Shown one piece after another: positions 27,065 through 36,246 of a DNA stretch of 64,000 bases (the stretch's first letter is position 1; the number at the start of each line of letters is the position of its first letter). The translations under genes were made by a program, and so were the position numbers. The DNA comes from Chitinophaga rupis. GTDB lineage: Bacteria; Bacteroidota; Bacteroidia; Chitinophagales; Chitinophagaceae. The stretch covers positions 1,296,085 to 1,360,084 of the forward strand of contig NZ_FOBB01000002.1 in NCBI RefSeq assembly GCF_900109685.1. The letters run 5' to 3'. A model generated the notes under the pieces. The model searched no databases. It was not told the origin of the DNA and saw only the letters and a program-made list of their open reading frames with translations.

Positions 27065-27080
27065 CTGATCTTTAAAAAGG

Positions 27081-27165
27081 AAAAGGCAGTTACCATTTAA
27101 TATGCTTCCGGTGTTTTATATTTGTTACAACAAACAGACGCTGTATAAAACGGTAGCTGCCTTTT
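27081..27165. promoter_or_regulatory. Bulged long hairpin before the ModE-like gene
   Basis: Outer arms AAAAGGCAGTTACC (27081-27094) and GGTAGCTGCCTTTT (27152-27165) pair with one mismatch. Directly inside the right arm, TATAAAAC (27144-27151) pairs with GTTTTATA (27113-27120), leaving an 18-base bulge on the left. TATATTTG (27117-27124), a -7-box match, sits at the inner stem. The right arm ends in CCTTTT, so it could end the cytochrome transcript, while the inner palindrome could be a regulator site. Confidence 0.55.
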
Positions 27166-27199
27166 ATATAATTAATCGTGTACCCGTTTACGTAAGCAC

Positions 27200-27565
27200 A
27201 TGGAAGAACCGATCCGCAACCTTTTAAAAGAGGGCACTTTTGATGTGAATGGCAGCCTTTGGCTGGAGTCCGGGGGCAAACGCTTTTTCGGCCCCGGCCC
27301 GGTGGAGCTGCTGGAACGTATTGCCGAAACAGGTTCCATTAAGCAGGCGGCTAAAGCCATGGGCATGTCTTACAAAAAAGCCTGGGATCTTATTAATAAC
27401 CTGAACAGCATGGGTGTTCGCCCGTTTGTGGTAACCAGTACGGGCGGTGAAAAGGGGGGAGGCTCTTCTATTTCGGAAGAAGCCCGGCAGATGATAGCCT
27501 ACCACCGCCAGCTAAGGGAAAGGTTCCGCCAGTTCCTGGAACAGGAGAGCAGTCATTTAAAATAA
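27200..27565 (+). CDS. ModE-like winged helix regulator
   Basis: 121 residues, matching the N-terminal DNA-binding half of ModE: FFGPGPVELLERIAETGSI then KQAAKAMGMSYKKAWDLINN (helix-turn-helix) and LNSMGVRPFVVTSTGGEKGGGS (wing). It has no C-terminal molybdate-binding (TOBE/Di-MOP) domains, so it may sense the metal by another route or act without a ligand. It sits between a molybdenum hydroxylase operon and a TonB-dependent receptor gene, with a strong terminator starting one base after its stop. Confidence 0.85.
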   Translation: MEEPIRNLLKEGTFDVNGSLWLESGGKRFFGPGPVELLERIAETGSIKQAAKAMGMSYKKAWDLINNLNSMGVRPFVVTSTGGEKGGGSSISEEARQMIAYHRQLRERFRQFLEQESSHLK

Positions 27566-27602
27566 TCCTGTAGTAACGCTCTGTTATTACAGGACTTTTT
27601 TT
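27566..27602 (+). terminator. Intrinsic terminator after the ModE-like gene
   Basis: TCCTGTAGTAAC (27566-27577) pairs with GTTATTACAGGA (27583-27594), one G-U pair, followed by a run of seven Ts at 27596-27602. It begins at the base after the stop codon and separates the regulator from the receptor gene. Confidence 0.88.
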
Positions 27603-27645
27603 AACCATCGTTATATATTGAAAAACATAGCGCTAAATTATTACT

Positions 27646-30210
27646 ATGTACAGGACCTTTACCAGCTTTTTTTTATGCATGTTATCCCTCAGCGCGCAGG
27701 CCCGCCAGCTTTCAAATATGAGCTCAGATACAACCCGTAAGGATACTACAGTGCGTATTTTATCGGAAGTAACGGTATCAGCATCCCGCCTGCGGGAAAG
27801 CATTCTTTCATCGCCGGTAAGCGTGCAAAAAGTGGGCGCCGTTTATTTTAAAGCTACACCGGCGCCTTCTTTTTTTGATGCGCTGGAAAATGTGCAGGGC
27901 GTGCAGCTGATCACTCCCAGCATGGGATTTAAAGTATTGAATGCCCGTGGTTTTGCCAACACCACCAATGTACGTTTTGCGCAGCTGGTAGATGGGATGG
28001 ATGTACAGTCCCCGCATATCGGCGGTCCCATAGCCAATGCCTTAGGCCCATCCGACCTGGATGTTGATAACGTGGAAATAGTGCCGGGCGTGGCTTCTGC
28101 GCTCTATGGCATGAATACGGTGAATGGCCTTGCCAATATTACTACCAAAGATCCGTTCACATCTGCCGGGGTAAGCGTACAGCAAAAAACAGCGGTTACC
28201 CATATCAGCGATCCTGACAGCAAGGCCAAACTTTTCTCAGAAACCAGCCTGCGCTGGGCGCATGTTATTTCACCCAGGTGGGCCTTTAAGCTGAATGGTA
28301 CCTACACCCGCGGGTATGATTGGATAGCCAATGACCATATGGAGTTGAATGGTAACGCGAACGCCAGTACGGGATTAACCGGCGCCAATAACCCGGCAAA
28401 GGACCCGGTGAGCAGCTACGGCAATGAATCATCTGACCGCAAAACTATTTCCCTGCTGGGAAAGAACTACGTGGTAGCCCGCACGGGGTACGATGAAAAA
28501 GAGGTGGTGGATTATGGCCTGCAGAACATAAAAGGAGATGCAGGCATCTATTATAAGATAAGACCGGATGCTACTTTGAGCTATACTTTTCATATGGCGC
28601 TGCTGAACAATGTGTACCAGCGCGCTAACCGTTTTCGCCTGCAGGATTATTTTATACAGCAGCATGGCATACAATATGAATCCAGGGGCCTGCAGCTAAG
28701 GGCTTACCTGAATAATGAGAACACCGGTAACTCTTACAACCTGCGCTCCATGGCAGAAAACATTGACCGTAACTATAAACCGGATAATGCCTGGTATGCA
28801 GATTATACCACGGCTTTTAACAAAGCATCGCAGGATGGGATGATGGTAGCGCAGGCGCACCAGCAGGCCAGGACCGCAGCAGATGCAGGGCGCTATATGC
28901 CCGGCACGCCTGCGTTTAACAGTGTGCTGGAAAAATTACAGCAGGTGAATAACTGGGATACCGGCGCTGCTTTAAAAGTAAAGGCCAGCTTTATACAGGC
29001 AGAAGGGCAGGTGCATTTGAATGAATGGATCCCGGAGCTGCGGGAAAAGGCCGGGCTGGAACTGCTGGCCGGCGCCGATCACCGTACTTATATTATTGTT
29101 CCGGATGGTAATTACTTTATTAACCCGGTTCACGGTAAAGATTATACGAATATTCATTACAGCAAAACCGGTGGTTTCCTGTCAGTTACCAAATCACTGT
29201 TAAAGGAGCGGTTAAAGCTGGGTGCTATTTTGCGTGCGGATAAGAACGATTACTTTGACCTGGCCTGGAGTCCGCGTTTTACAGCTGTGTTTTCGCCCCT
29301 GCGCACGCAAAACTTCCGGGTATCGTTCCAGAGCGGATACCGCTACCCCAGCATATTTGAAGCCTATTCCAATGTGAACAGCGGCGGCGTAAAAAGGGTA
29401 GGAGGGCTCCCGGCTATGTCGCAGGGGATCTTTGAAAATGCATGGCTGCAATCATCTATCACCGCATTTCAGGCAGCCGTGCTGAATGATATTAATACCA
29501 ACGGTTTATCGCAGCAGGCAGCTATTGAAAAGAACCAGGGGTTGTTAAAGAAAAACCCTTATACCTATATTAAACCGGAACATGTACGGTCTGTTGAAGG
29601 CGGCTATAAAGGCCTGTTCCTCAAAGGGCGCCTGTTTGTAGATGCTGACCTGTACTTTAACAACTACCGTTCCTTTATTGCACAGGCCAATATGAATGTG
29701 CCTAAAACACAATATGCAGATTCTATACCGTTTGCGTTGTATAACAAATCACAACAGAATCAATACCGTATGTGGACCAATTCACAAACTAAAGTATATA
29801 ATTATGGTGCCAGCTTAGGTGTAACCTATAACACGGGCGGATACCGGCTGCATGCAAATACTTCGTATGCAAAGCTGCGCAAGTCGGCCAATGAAGACGG
29901 GCTGGAAGATGGTTTTAATACACCGGAATGGACAGTTAACGCTATGATATCCAAAGAGGAGATTATAAAACATATAGGCGCTGGCGTTAGCTGGAAATGG
30001 CAGAGCAGCTTCTTATGGCAATCGTTCCTGGTGAACGGGCAAACACCGTCGTACAACACATTAGACGCGCAGGTAAGCTATACATTCGATAAAATAAATT
30101 CAAAGATCAAGCTGGGCGCCAGCAACTTACTGAACCATTATTACTATTCCTTTTTAGGAGGGCCCTCTATTGGCGGTATGTATTACGCCACGGTGCAGTA
30201 CGGGCTGTAA
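27646..30210 (+). CDS. TonB-dependent outer membrane receptor
   Basis: 854 residues. Signal peptide (1-20), a TonB-box region, plug domain with SVQKVGAVYFKATPAPSFFD, GVQLITPSMGFKVLNARGF and VEIVPGVASALYGMNTVNG, then a 22-strand barrel with an aromatic end. There is no N-terminal carboxypeptidase-like domain and no SusD partner, so it is of the metal-complex or small-molecule type rather than a glycan importer. It follows the ModE-like gene by 80 bases across a terminator. I infer, without proof, that its substrate relates to molybdate chelates or to the substrate of the nearby molybdenum hydroxylase. Confidence 0.9.
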   Translation: MYRTFTSFFLCMLSLSAQARQLSNMSSDTTRKDTTVRILSEVTVSASRLRESILSSPVSVQKVGAVYFKATPAPSFFDALENVQGVQLITPSMGFKVLNARGFANTTNVRFAQLVDGMDVQSPHIGGPIANALGPSDLDVDNVEIVPGVASALYGMNTVNGLANITTKDPFTSAGVSVQQKTAVTHISDPDSKAKLFSETSLRWAHVISPRWAFKLNGTYTRGYDWIANDHMELNGNANASTGLTGANNPAKDPVSSYGNESSDRKTISLLGKNYVVARTGYDEKEVVDYGLQNIKGDAGIYYKIRPDATLSYTFHMALLNNVYQRANRFRLQDYFIQQHGIQYESRGLQLRAYLNNENTGNSYNLRSMAENIDRNYKPDNAWYADYTTAFNKASQDGMMVAQAHQQARTAADAGRYMPGTPAFNSVLEKLQQVNNWDTGAALKVKASFIQAEGQVHLNEWIPELREKAGLELLAGADHRTYIIVPDGNYFINPVHGKDYTNIHYSKTGGFLSVTKSLLKERLKLGAILRADKNDYFDLAWSPRFTAVFSPLRTQNFRVSFQSGYRYPSIFEAYSNVNSGGVKRVGGLPAMSQGIFENAWLQSSITAFQAAVLNDINTNGLSQQAAIEKNQGLLKKNPYTYIKPEHVRSVEGGYKGLFLKGRLFVDADLYFNNYRSFIAQANMNVPKTQYADSIPFALYNKSQQNQYRMWTNSQTKVYNYGASLGVTYNTGGYRLHANTSYAKLRKSANEDGLEDGFNTPEWTVNAMISKEEIIKHIGAGVSWKWQSSFLWQSFLVNGQTPSYNTLDAQVSYTFDKINSKIKLGASNLLNHYYYSFLGGPSIGGMYYATVQYGL

Positions 30211-30326
30211 ATTAAAAGTTAAAAAGTAAAAATTAAAAGTGGAATGCAGCGGGTAAGGTTTAGGCCAGACTTCGCCGTATTCCACTTTTACATTTCGCAT
30301 TTAAGATTTTACATTTTACATTCTTT
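30211..30326. repeat. AAAGT/GGAATGCAGCG hairpin element, copy 2
   Basis: Starts at the stop codon of the receptor gene. AAAGT words are followed by AAAAGTGGAATGCAGCG (30235-30251) and CGCCGTATTCCACTTTT (30273-30289), a 17-bp stem with two mismatches around a 21-base loop, then TTTAAGATTTTACATT words. Closely related to the element at 22448. The remaining bases up to 30491 show no other feature. Confidence 0.83.
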
Positions 30327-30491
30327 TTGCGCCATAAAACCCGCTTATTTTAATCAAGCCTGTATTTTTCAACATCAAATTAAATTTTAGGTGTAAATTT
30401 CACGTACTGTAACAGGAACCATAACCGCTGATCTTCAGCAGGGACAAGTACTATAGCTGCATCAATTCATTAACCTATAAACTGAGAACGT

Positions 30492-30992
30492 ATGCAACCA
30501 CATGACTGGAGTAAATTCTCGTTAAAGCTACCCATCAAAGCTAATCCGCAAGACATTTACAACGCCTGGACCACACCGGCAGGGCTGGAAAGCTGGTTTC
30601 TACGGCAGGCCGATTTTGTTGGTGAAGGCGGCATACCCAAAGATAAACAGCAGGCCATTACCACAGGCGATACCTATACCTGGCGCTGGTTTGGCTATAG
30701 CGATGATACTACTGAAACTGGTAAAGTGCTGGCCGCCAACGGGAAGGACCACTTTCAATTCACTTTTGGTATAGCCGGCACCGTTACTGTGAGCTTAAAG
30801 GATGTAGAAGGCGAAACACTGATAGAATTAGTGCAGGATCATATTCCTACAGATGAAAAGGGTAAAGTGGATTTTCATATTGGCTGCCAGGGCGGCTGGC
30901 TGTTTTACCTGGTGAACCTGAAATCCTTGCTGGAAGGGGGGATTGACCTGCGTAATAAAAATGAAAAGCTGAAAGGCGTACTTAACTCCTGA
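30492..30992 (+). CDS. SRPBCC / AHSA1-like domain protein
   Basis: 166 residues of the START/Bet v1-like fold: WSKFSLKLPIKANPQDIYNAWTTPAGLESWF at the N terminus is the typical AHSA1 opening, and a C-terminal helix holds CQGGWLFYLVNLKSLLEGG. Such single-domain proteins bind hydrophobic ligands or act in stress responses; the role here is unknown. Its 3' end overlaps that of the convergent glycosylase gene by 11 bases. Confidence 0.85.
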   Translation: MQPHDWSKFSLKLPIKANPQDIYNAWTTPAGLESWFLRQADFVGEGGIPKDKQQAITTGDTYTWRWFGYSDDTTETGKVLAANGKDHFQFTFGIAGTVTVSLKDVEGETLIELVQDHIPTDEKGKVDFHIGCQGGWLFYLVNLKSLLEGGIDLRNKNEKLKGVLNS

Positions 30993-31593
30993 TCTTACGG
31001 CCGCTTACATAAGGGCTGTCTTTTAGTATAAAACGGTAAGGCAGCAAAGCATCTTCACCGGCATAATCTACTCCAATTCTTTTAGTGATACCTATAGCGG
31101 ATGGTGATACAATAAAATCATCATCCGCTATGTATAACTCTTTGCCCGTGAGGCTGGTGCCGGTATGCTGGGTATTAATGCCTAATGCTTTTGATACATT
31201 GCCGGGGCCTTTACCCAGTGTATAATCCGCTTTGGTACGGCCGGTACGCGCCAGCATATGCGGTATGCCATTCAGCGGCGCAATGGCCCTGATCAATATA
31301 GCGTGCGGTGTATTTTCTTTATTGGTAACTACATTAAACAGGTGGTGAATGCCATAACACAGGTACACGTATGCAGTGCCTGCTTTGCCGAACATGATCT
31401 CCGTTCTGTTAGTGCGGCGCCCGCCGTAAGCGTGGGAAGCCCGGTCTGTAACGCCCTGGTAGGCTTCTGTTTCCACAATGCGGCCGCTGGTAACAGCGCC
31501 ATTGAACTTAGTAACCAGTACTTTACCCAGCAGCTCCTGTGCAATGGTAAGCACATCCTCCCGGTTATAGAAATCATATCCCAGTTTCTTCAT
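30982..31593 (-). CDS. 3-methyladenine DNA glycosylase (AAG/MPG type)
   Basis: 203 residues from the ATG at 31593. RIVETEAYQGVTDRASHAYGG carries the catalytic Glu and the base-binding residues, followed by RTNRTEIMFGKAGTAYVYLCYG and GPGNVSKALGI. The enzyme excises alkylated purines such as 3-methyladenine, starting base excision repair. An ATG at 31665 would add 24 residues that do not fit the family. It is convergent with the SRPBCC gene. Confidence 0.92.
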   Translation of the reverse strand: MKKLGYDFYNREDVLTIAQELLGKVLVTKFNGAVTSGRIVETEAYQGVTDRASHAYGGRRTNRTEIMFGKAGTAYVYLCYGIHHLFNVVTNKENTPHAILIRAIAPLNGIPHMLARTGRTKADYTLGKGPGNVSKALGINTQHTGTSLTGKELYIADDDFIVSPSAIGITKRIGVDYAGEDALLPYRFILKDSPYVSGRKIRS

Positions 31594-31725
31594 AGCCCTC
31601 AAATGTAAGTAATTCCCTTTTTGGTAGACACATTTTACGCTTTGATCTCTTATACGCAAACGCATGGCTGGCAGCGTGTTAGCTTTGTTACAGCAACATT
31701 ATTTAATTACTTAAAACTTACAGCC

Positions 31726-31974
31726 ATGTTTTTTGGATTGATCATTTTACTGCGGGTGTTGTTTGTGGCCTGCATGGTATTTATTATAGGGCATGTGTTT
31801 GGATCTTTTTCAAAACATCCGCGGTTAAGGGTGTTTACAAAAATTGCCGTTATACTGGCCATTATATTATTTATATCCAGCAACATACTCTTCTTCCGCT
31901 TTGGCCATGCCCGCGCAGGGCATTACCCTGCCTACCGTACCCATTGTACGTATGAAGAGGCGCCGCATCCATAA
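31726..31974 (+). CDS. Small membrane protein, unknown
   Basis: 82 residues from the ATG at 31726, with two predicted membrane helices (about 2-24 and 38-58) and a His-rich tail (GHARAGHYPAYRTHC). I do not recognise the family. An ATG at 31621 would extend it by 35 residues of low credibility. It is divergent from the glycosylase gene and converges on the GH31 gene with 6 bases between. Confidence 0.5.
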   Translation: MFFGLIILLRVLFVACMVFIIGHVFGSFSKHPRLRVFTKIAVILAIILFISSNILFFRFGHARAGHYPAYRTHCTYEEAPHP

Positions 31975-31980
31975 CCCCGG

Positions 31981-34275
31981 CTAGAAGGTGAAGCTAACGG
32001 GCACGCCTGTATACTTTACCTGCAATGAGTCACCCTCCGGCAGTAACACTATGTTGAACATACGTTTGGCAGGTTGATTAGTGGAGCTGCGGAGGGTGTT
32101 TATGCTAAGCTTTTTCGCCTCATTGTTCCAGCTGAAATGGGTGAGGGTAGCAGCGCCCTTCAGGTAGGCCTGGCTAATGCCATCATCTTCATACAGGGTA
32201 TAATCGCCGTTAGCGCCGCGGTAAATGCGGATCGTTAGCGGCGTATCTGTTGGCTGCCCGGTGTACTGGCGAACAGGATCCAGGGGGATAATGGCGCCTG
32301 CACGTACATAAATGGGCATAATGGAAAGATCCACCTTGCGGGTAATGGTTTGATGGCCGGTAGCCGGGGTGTTGGTCCACCAATCGTACCAGGTACCTGC
32401 GGGCAAGTATACTTCCCGTGTGGTGGCGCCCTTTTGAAATACCGGCGCCACCAGCAGATCGCGGCCCCAGAGGTATTGGTTACCCAAAGCTGTGGCCTGT
32501 TCATCCTGCGGGTAATGCAGCCACAGGGCGCGCATCAGCGGCAGGCCGGTAGTACGCGCCTGCCAGGCCAGGGTATAGTTGTAGGATAACAGCTGGTAAC
32601 GCAGCTCATCATATTTTTTCACCACCGGCTCAATGGCCGGGTTGTTCAGCTCCGATGGCAGCGGATTGTTCTTTGCTTCAATAGGTCCCATTTCGTGCAG
32701 GCCCCAGCCCCAGGGGAGCCGCGTCCACCAGGTTTTTCCGTGTGAGCGGAAGGAAGCGCAGAACGCGCCGAACTGGAACCAGCGTGCGTATAATTCACCG
32801 GTTAGCTCTTCATTAGGATAAAAACCGCCGATATCCGAACCCCAGAAAGGCGAGAGGCTTAATGAGTAATTGATGCCTACTGCAATTTGTGTTTCCAGTG
32901 TTTTCCAGGATGATTCCGTATCACCGGACCATACCCAGCCGCCCCATTGCGCAATACCTAAAAATCCGTTGCGGTGCAGGCTCCATGGGCGTACGTTGGG
33001 CCGGGTAGAGAGCGGCCCCTGGTAATAAAGCTGGTGCCGTTTTATACGTTCAAAGAGGTTAAACCAGTCGCCTTCATCCGGCCAGAACGCATCAATACCT
33101 GCGTTCATTAATCCTAGGTGCTGCTGCCAGTAGGTATTAATATGCCCGGCATCGGGATTTTCATAGGACAGGAGTGGAATACTGCCATGTAAAGAGGGTA
33201 GCTTATCCCGGTCCCAGGGCACTATATGCACCACTACTTTTACGTGGTTGTTATGCAGATCGTTTATAACGGCAGCGGGGGTACGTTTAAATACCTCCGG
33301 GTTAAAATCAAAGGATGGCTGCGGTGTGTTCCAGCCGCGGGGCGCAAAACCGGTGCCCAGGTAAATAACGGCATCCAGGGGGATCTGTTTTGCGCGGAAG
33401 GTATCTACAATGCCGGTCATTTGTGCATCGTCTTCCAGTGTGCGGTGGGACTGCATGTAACCCAATGCCCACTTAGGCGGCATAGCTGCAGGGCCGGTGA
33501 GGATGGATACATCCTGCATAAATTGCAGGGGATCGTGCGCATCAAACACAAATACATCCAGCAGGCCTGGCACAAAACTGCTGGCCGGTGGCAGGCCTTT
33601 GCCCTGGTTCAGGTGCTGGTTGGTTTGCGTTTGCGGGCCACCCTGGCCGGCAGGTGGCGTGGGAATAAAGCTGCCCTGCGCCTTGTTCTGCAGATCCACC
33701 TGCACCCAGGGGCTGGCCACAAATAATGCCCAGCCGCCAGTGCCTACCAGCAGGGGTACAGGGTTGCGAGAGCCATAAGCATCGCCCTGCCAGCGGGGCA
33801 GCATCTGGTGCAGGCGTCCGCGGCGGTCAAACTCTACCGGCAGCTGCCGCCAGTTAGTCCCGGCAGCAGGTTTGGGACCGCCTTCGCCCATACCTAATAT
33901 GGGATGATCATCTATGGGAAAGGTAATATTGCCATTTTCCTGGAAGCTTAGCTCCTGTACTTTTTCGCCTTTATTATTGGTAACAGTAACGGTAAGCGGT
34001 TTGGGCCGGATGCTTACCAGCATATTACCCACGCGCTTTTTCAGGGGGCCATGCAGCTCTTTGATGCTGATCTCCGGCGCTGCCTCTTTTCGTATAGCCA
34101 GTGCCGGTGTATAGGGCGCTGCATCTTTATAGCTGATTGGTTTTAAGGTAATACGAATGCTATGCGCGCCTGCGGAGCGAATATTGAGCTGTGCGGGCTG
34201 GCCGCTGGTAGTAATGGTTTGAGCGTGTATACTGCCTGTGAGCAAAAGGAGCGCGAGAGGGAGGTGGAATTTCAT
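31981..34275 (-). CDS. Glycoside hydrolase family 31 enzyme, secreted
   Basis: 764 residues. Signal peptide (1-18), N-terminal beta-sandwich, (beta/alpha)8 barrel and C-terminal beta domains. The nucleophile lies in AFWPDEGDW (Asp400) and the acid/base in WVWSGDTESSW (Asp452); SPFWGSDIGGF is the conserved strand after it. The family cleaves alpha-glucosides, alpha-xylosides or sulfoquinovosides; which one cannot be told from these motifs. It is transcribed alone, without an adjacent polysaccharide-utilisation locus, which argues for a periplasmic housekeeping alpha-glucosidase. Confidence 0.9.
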   Translation of the reverse strand: MKFHLPLALLLLTGSIHAQTITTSGQPAQLNIRSAGAHSIRITLKPISYKDAAPYTPALAIRKEAAPEISIKELHGPLKKRVGNMLVSIRPKPLTVTVTNNKGEKVQELSFQENGNITFPIDDHPILGMGEGGPKPAAGTNWRQLPVEFDRRGRLHQMLPRWQGDAYGSRNPVPLLVGTGGWALFVASPWVQVDLQNKAQGSFIPTPPAGQGGPQTQTNQHLNQGKGLPPASSFVPGLLDVFVFDAHDPLQFMQDVSILTGPAAMPPKWALGYMQSHRTLEDDAQMTGIVDTFRAKQIPLDAVIYLGTGFAPRGWNTPQPSFDFNPEVFKRTPAAVINDLHNNHVKVVVHIVPWDRDKLPSLHGSIPLLSYENPDAGHINTYWQQHLGLMNAGIDAFWPDEGDWFNLFERIKRHQLYYQGPLSTRPNVRPWSLHRNGFLGIAQWGGWVWSGDTESSWKTLETQIAVGINYSLSLSPFWGSDIGGFYPNEELTGELYARWFQFGAFCASFRSHGKTWWTRLPWGWGLHEMGPIEAKNNPLPSELNNPAIEPVVKKYDELRYQLLSYNYTLAWQARTTGLPLMRALWLHYPQDEQATALGNQYLWGRDLLVAPVFQKGATTREVYLPAGTWYDWWTNTPATGHQTITRKVDLSIMPIYVRAGAIIPLDPVRQYTGQPTDTPLTIRIYRGANGDYTLYEDDGISQAYLKGAATLTHFSWNNEAKKLSINTLRSSTNQPAKRMFNIVLLPEGDSLQVKYTGVPVSFTF

Positions 34276-34510
34276 ATTCTAATGTACAATTTAGCAAGGG
34301 GAGGATTTTGCCGGATATTAACCGGATTTGGGCGGAAATTGGGAATTACGAATTAGGAATTGGAATGCAGCGAATTAGGACCTCAGAAACCGGGCAGGCC
34401 ATTGAAAATGAATAATGGGGAGAGCAGGGTGAATGCTTTTTCGACCTTTAAGCAGCGTGTATGCGTTAAGATTCTTTATTTTAGTGCTGCTCACCCAAAA
34501 CATTTAACTC

Positions 34511-35644
34511 ATGCGTACTGCAATCATCAGCCTGTTCTTATTAGCTGCAGCACAAACCATCACTGCCCAAACCACCAAACGTGCCCGCGACTGGGGCATT
34601 CACATTGGGGTGCTGCCTACCGGCCAATGGAACGCAATTACTGATGTACCGGGCGTAAAAGTAGGGCAAAGCACCTTAATAAAAGGAGATAACATCCGCA
34701 CCGGCGTTACGGCCATCATTCCGCATGAGGGAAATATTTTCCAGCAAAAAGTACCGGCCGGCATCTTTGTAGGCAATGGCTTTGGCAAGCTGGCCGGCAC
34801 CACGCAGGTAATGGAGCTGGGTAACCTGGAAACACCAGTGGTGCTCACCAACACGCTGAACGTAGCTACTGCCATGGAAGCTGTGATTGAATACACGCTG
34901 CAGCAGAAAGGAAATGAAAAGGTGCAATCCGTAAACGCCGTGGTAGGCGAAACCAACGACAGCTGGTTAAACGATATCCGCAACCACCCGGTGCAGAAAA
35001 CAGATGTACGCCAGGCGCTGCAAAATGCGCAATCCGGCCCGGTGGCAGAGGGGAATGTGGGCGCTGGTACCGGCACACTTTGTTTTGGTTTCAAGGGCGG
35101 CATTGGCACAGCATCCCGTAAGCTGCCGCCTAACCTGGGCGGCTATACGGTAGGAGTGCTGGTACAAACCAATTTTGGCGGCGTGCTGCAGATTGACGGA
35201 GCGCCGGTAGGCAAGGAGCTGGGAATATTTGAGTTCAACGATGAATTAAAGAACCGCGTAGATGGTTCCTGTATGATGGTAGTAGCCACCAATGCGCCGC
35301 TGGACAGCCGCAACCTGCAGCGCCTTGCCAAACGTGCGTTTATGGGGCTGGCTAAGACCGGCGGCATTGCCAGTAATGGCAGCGGGGATTACGTGATAGC
35401 CTTTTCCACTGCAGATTCCGTGCGGATACCGTATGAGAGCAGCACCCCGGTGCGGCTGGTACCTGCGCTGCAGAATGATTATATGTCGCCATTGTTTATG
35501 GCAGCTATTGAAGCCACGGAAGAAGCCATCATTAATTCGCTGTTTGCAGCAAAAACCATGACCGGGAAAGATGGGCATACCATGGAGGCATTGCCGGTGG
35601 ATAAAGTAATGGAGATCTTAAAGAAGTACGGACGGGTAAAGTAA
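34511..35644 (+). CDS. P1-family (S58) aminopeptidase, DmpA-like
   Basis: 377 residues, with signal peptide (1-19). GNWNAITDVPGVKVGQSTL-type start (here QWNAITDVPGVKVGQSTL), the self-cleavage Gly252-Ser253 in RVDGSCMMVVATNAPLD, and the downstream NGSGDYVIAFST support the DmpA family of self-processing aminopeptidases, in which Ser253 becomes the N-terminal nucleophile of the small chain. It probably acts on D- or beta-amino-acid peptides in the periplasm. It is divergent from the GH31 gene; the 235 bases between hold a short remnant of the GGAATGCAGCG repeat (about 34345-34380). Confidence 0.9.
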   Translation: MRTAIISLFLLAAAQTITAQTTKRARDWGIHIGVLPTGQWNAITDVPGVKVGQSTLIKGDNIRTGVTAIIPHEGNIFQQKVPAGIFVGNGFGKLAGTTQVMELGNLETPVVLTNTLNVATAMEAVIEYTLQQKGNEKVQSVNAVVGETNDSWLNDIRNHPVQKTDVRQALQNAQSGPVAEGNVGAGTGTLCFGFKGGIGTASRKLPPNLGGYTVGVLVQTNFGGVLQIDGAPVGKELGIFEFNDELKNRVDGSCMMVVATNAPLDSRNLQRLAKRAFMGLAKTGGIASNGSGDYVIAFSTADSVRIPYESSTPVRLVPALQNDYMSPLFMAAIEATEEAIINSLFAAKTMTGKDGHTMEALPVDKVMEILKKYGRVK

Positions 35645-35756
35645 GCAGGAAATTTTCTATCTTAGCCAAGCTTATTGTTTAAGGTAGCAACACCTTAAAT
35701 GAACCTCAGAATAACATTACGCTTAACCCAGTTTGAACCTGTAATAACTGACCGGT

Positions 35757-36116
35757 ATGCCATCTATGAGACCCTCTCACATAACCCTGTGCGACAAAGT
35801 GCGCAAAAAAATTGAAACAGACTTTAAAAAAGGCATCCATCTTGAAGAATTTGCAGATGGAAAAATAATGACGCTGAAGAAGCTCCGCCAGGTCTTTAAA
35901 CAAATTTATGGATGCACACCTCACCAGTACCTGCTGCGGGTAAGAATGGAAAAAGCGAAACTCCTGCTGGAAGAAAATGAATTATTGGTGAAGGCCATTG
36001 GTTATGAAGTAGGGTATAAGAGCTTAAATACCTTTATCAGAATGTTTGTTCAAACACAACATTGCACACCGCTGCAATACCGCAATAAATGTGTTGATGT
36101 TGCCTCCGGGTATTAA
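35757..36116 (+). CDS. AraC-type DNA-binding protein without a sensor domain
   Basis: 119 residues, almost only the double helix-turn-helix: LEEFADGKIMTLKKLRQVFKQ (first) and VKAIGYEVGYKSLNTFIRMF (second), with PHQYLLRVRMEKAKLLL between. No ligand domain is present, so it must respond through expression level or a partner. It precedes the MauE, Cys-rich peptide and beta-propeller genes on the same strand and may control them. Gap to the MauE gene: 130 bases. Confidence 0.8.
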   Translation: MPSMRPSHITLCDKVRKKIETDFKKGIHLEEFADGKIMTLKKLRQVFKQIYGCTPHQYLLRVRMEKAKLLLEENELLVKAIGYEVGYKSLNTFIRMFVQTQHCTPLQYRNKCVDVASGY

Positions 36117-36246
36117 TGTATTCAGCTTCACCCGCTTGCAGTTTTTTTTGGGATTTTGGGATAATAAACAGTCTATTTGGGATAGTCGTTTTTTTATACC
36201 TGGAATATTCTTCTTACTATCTTTCCTATGTAAAAGCACAAGCGTT

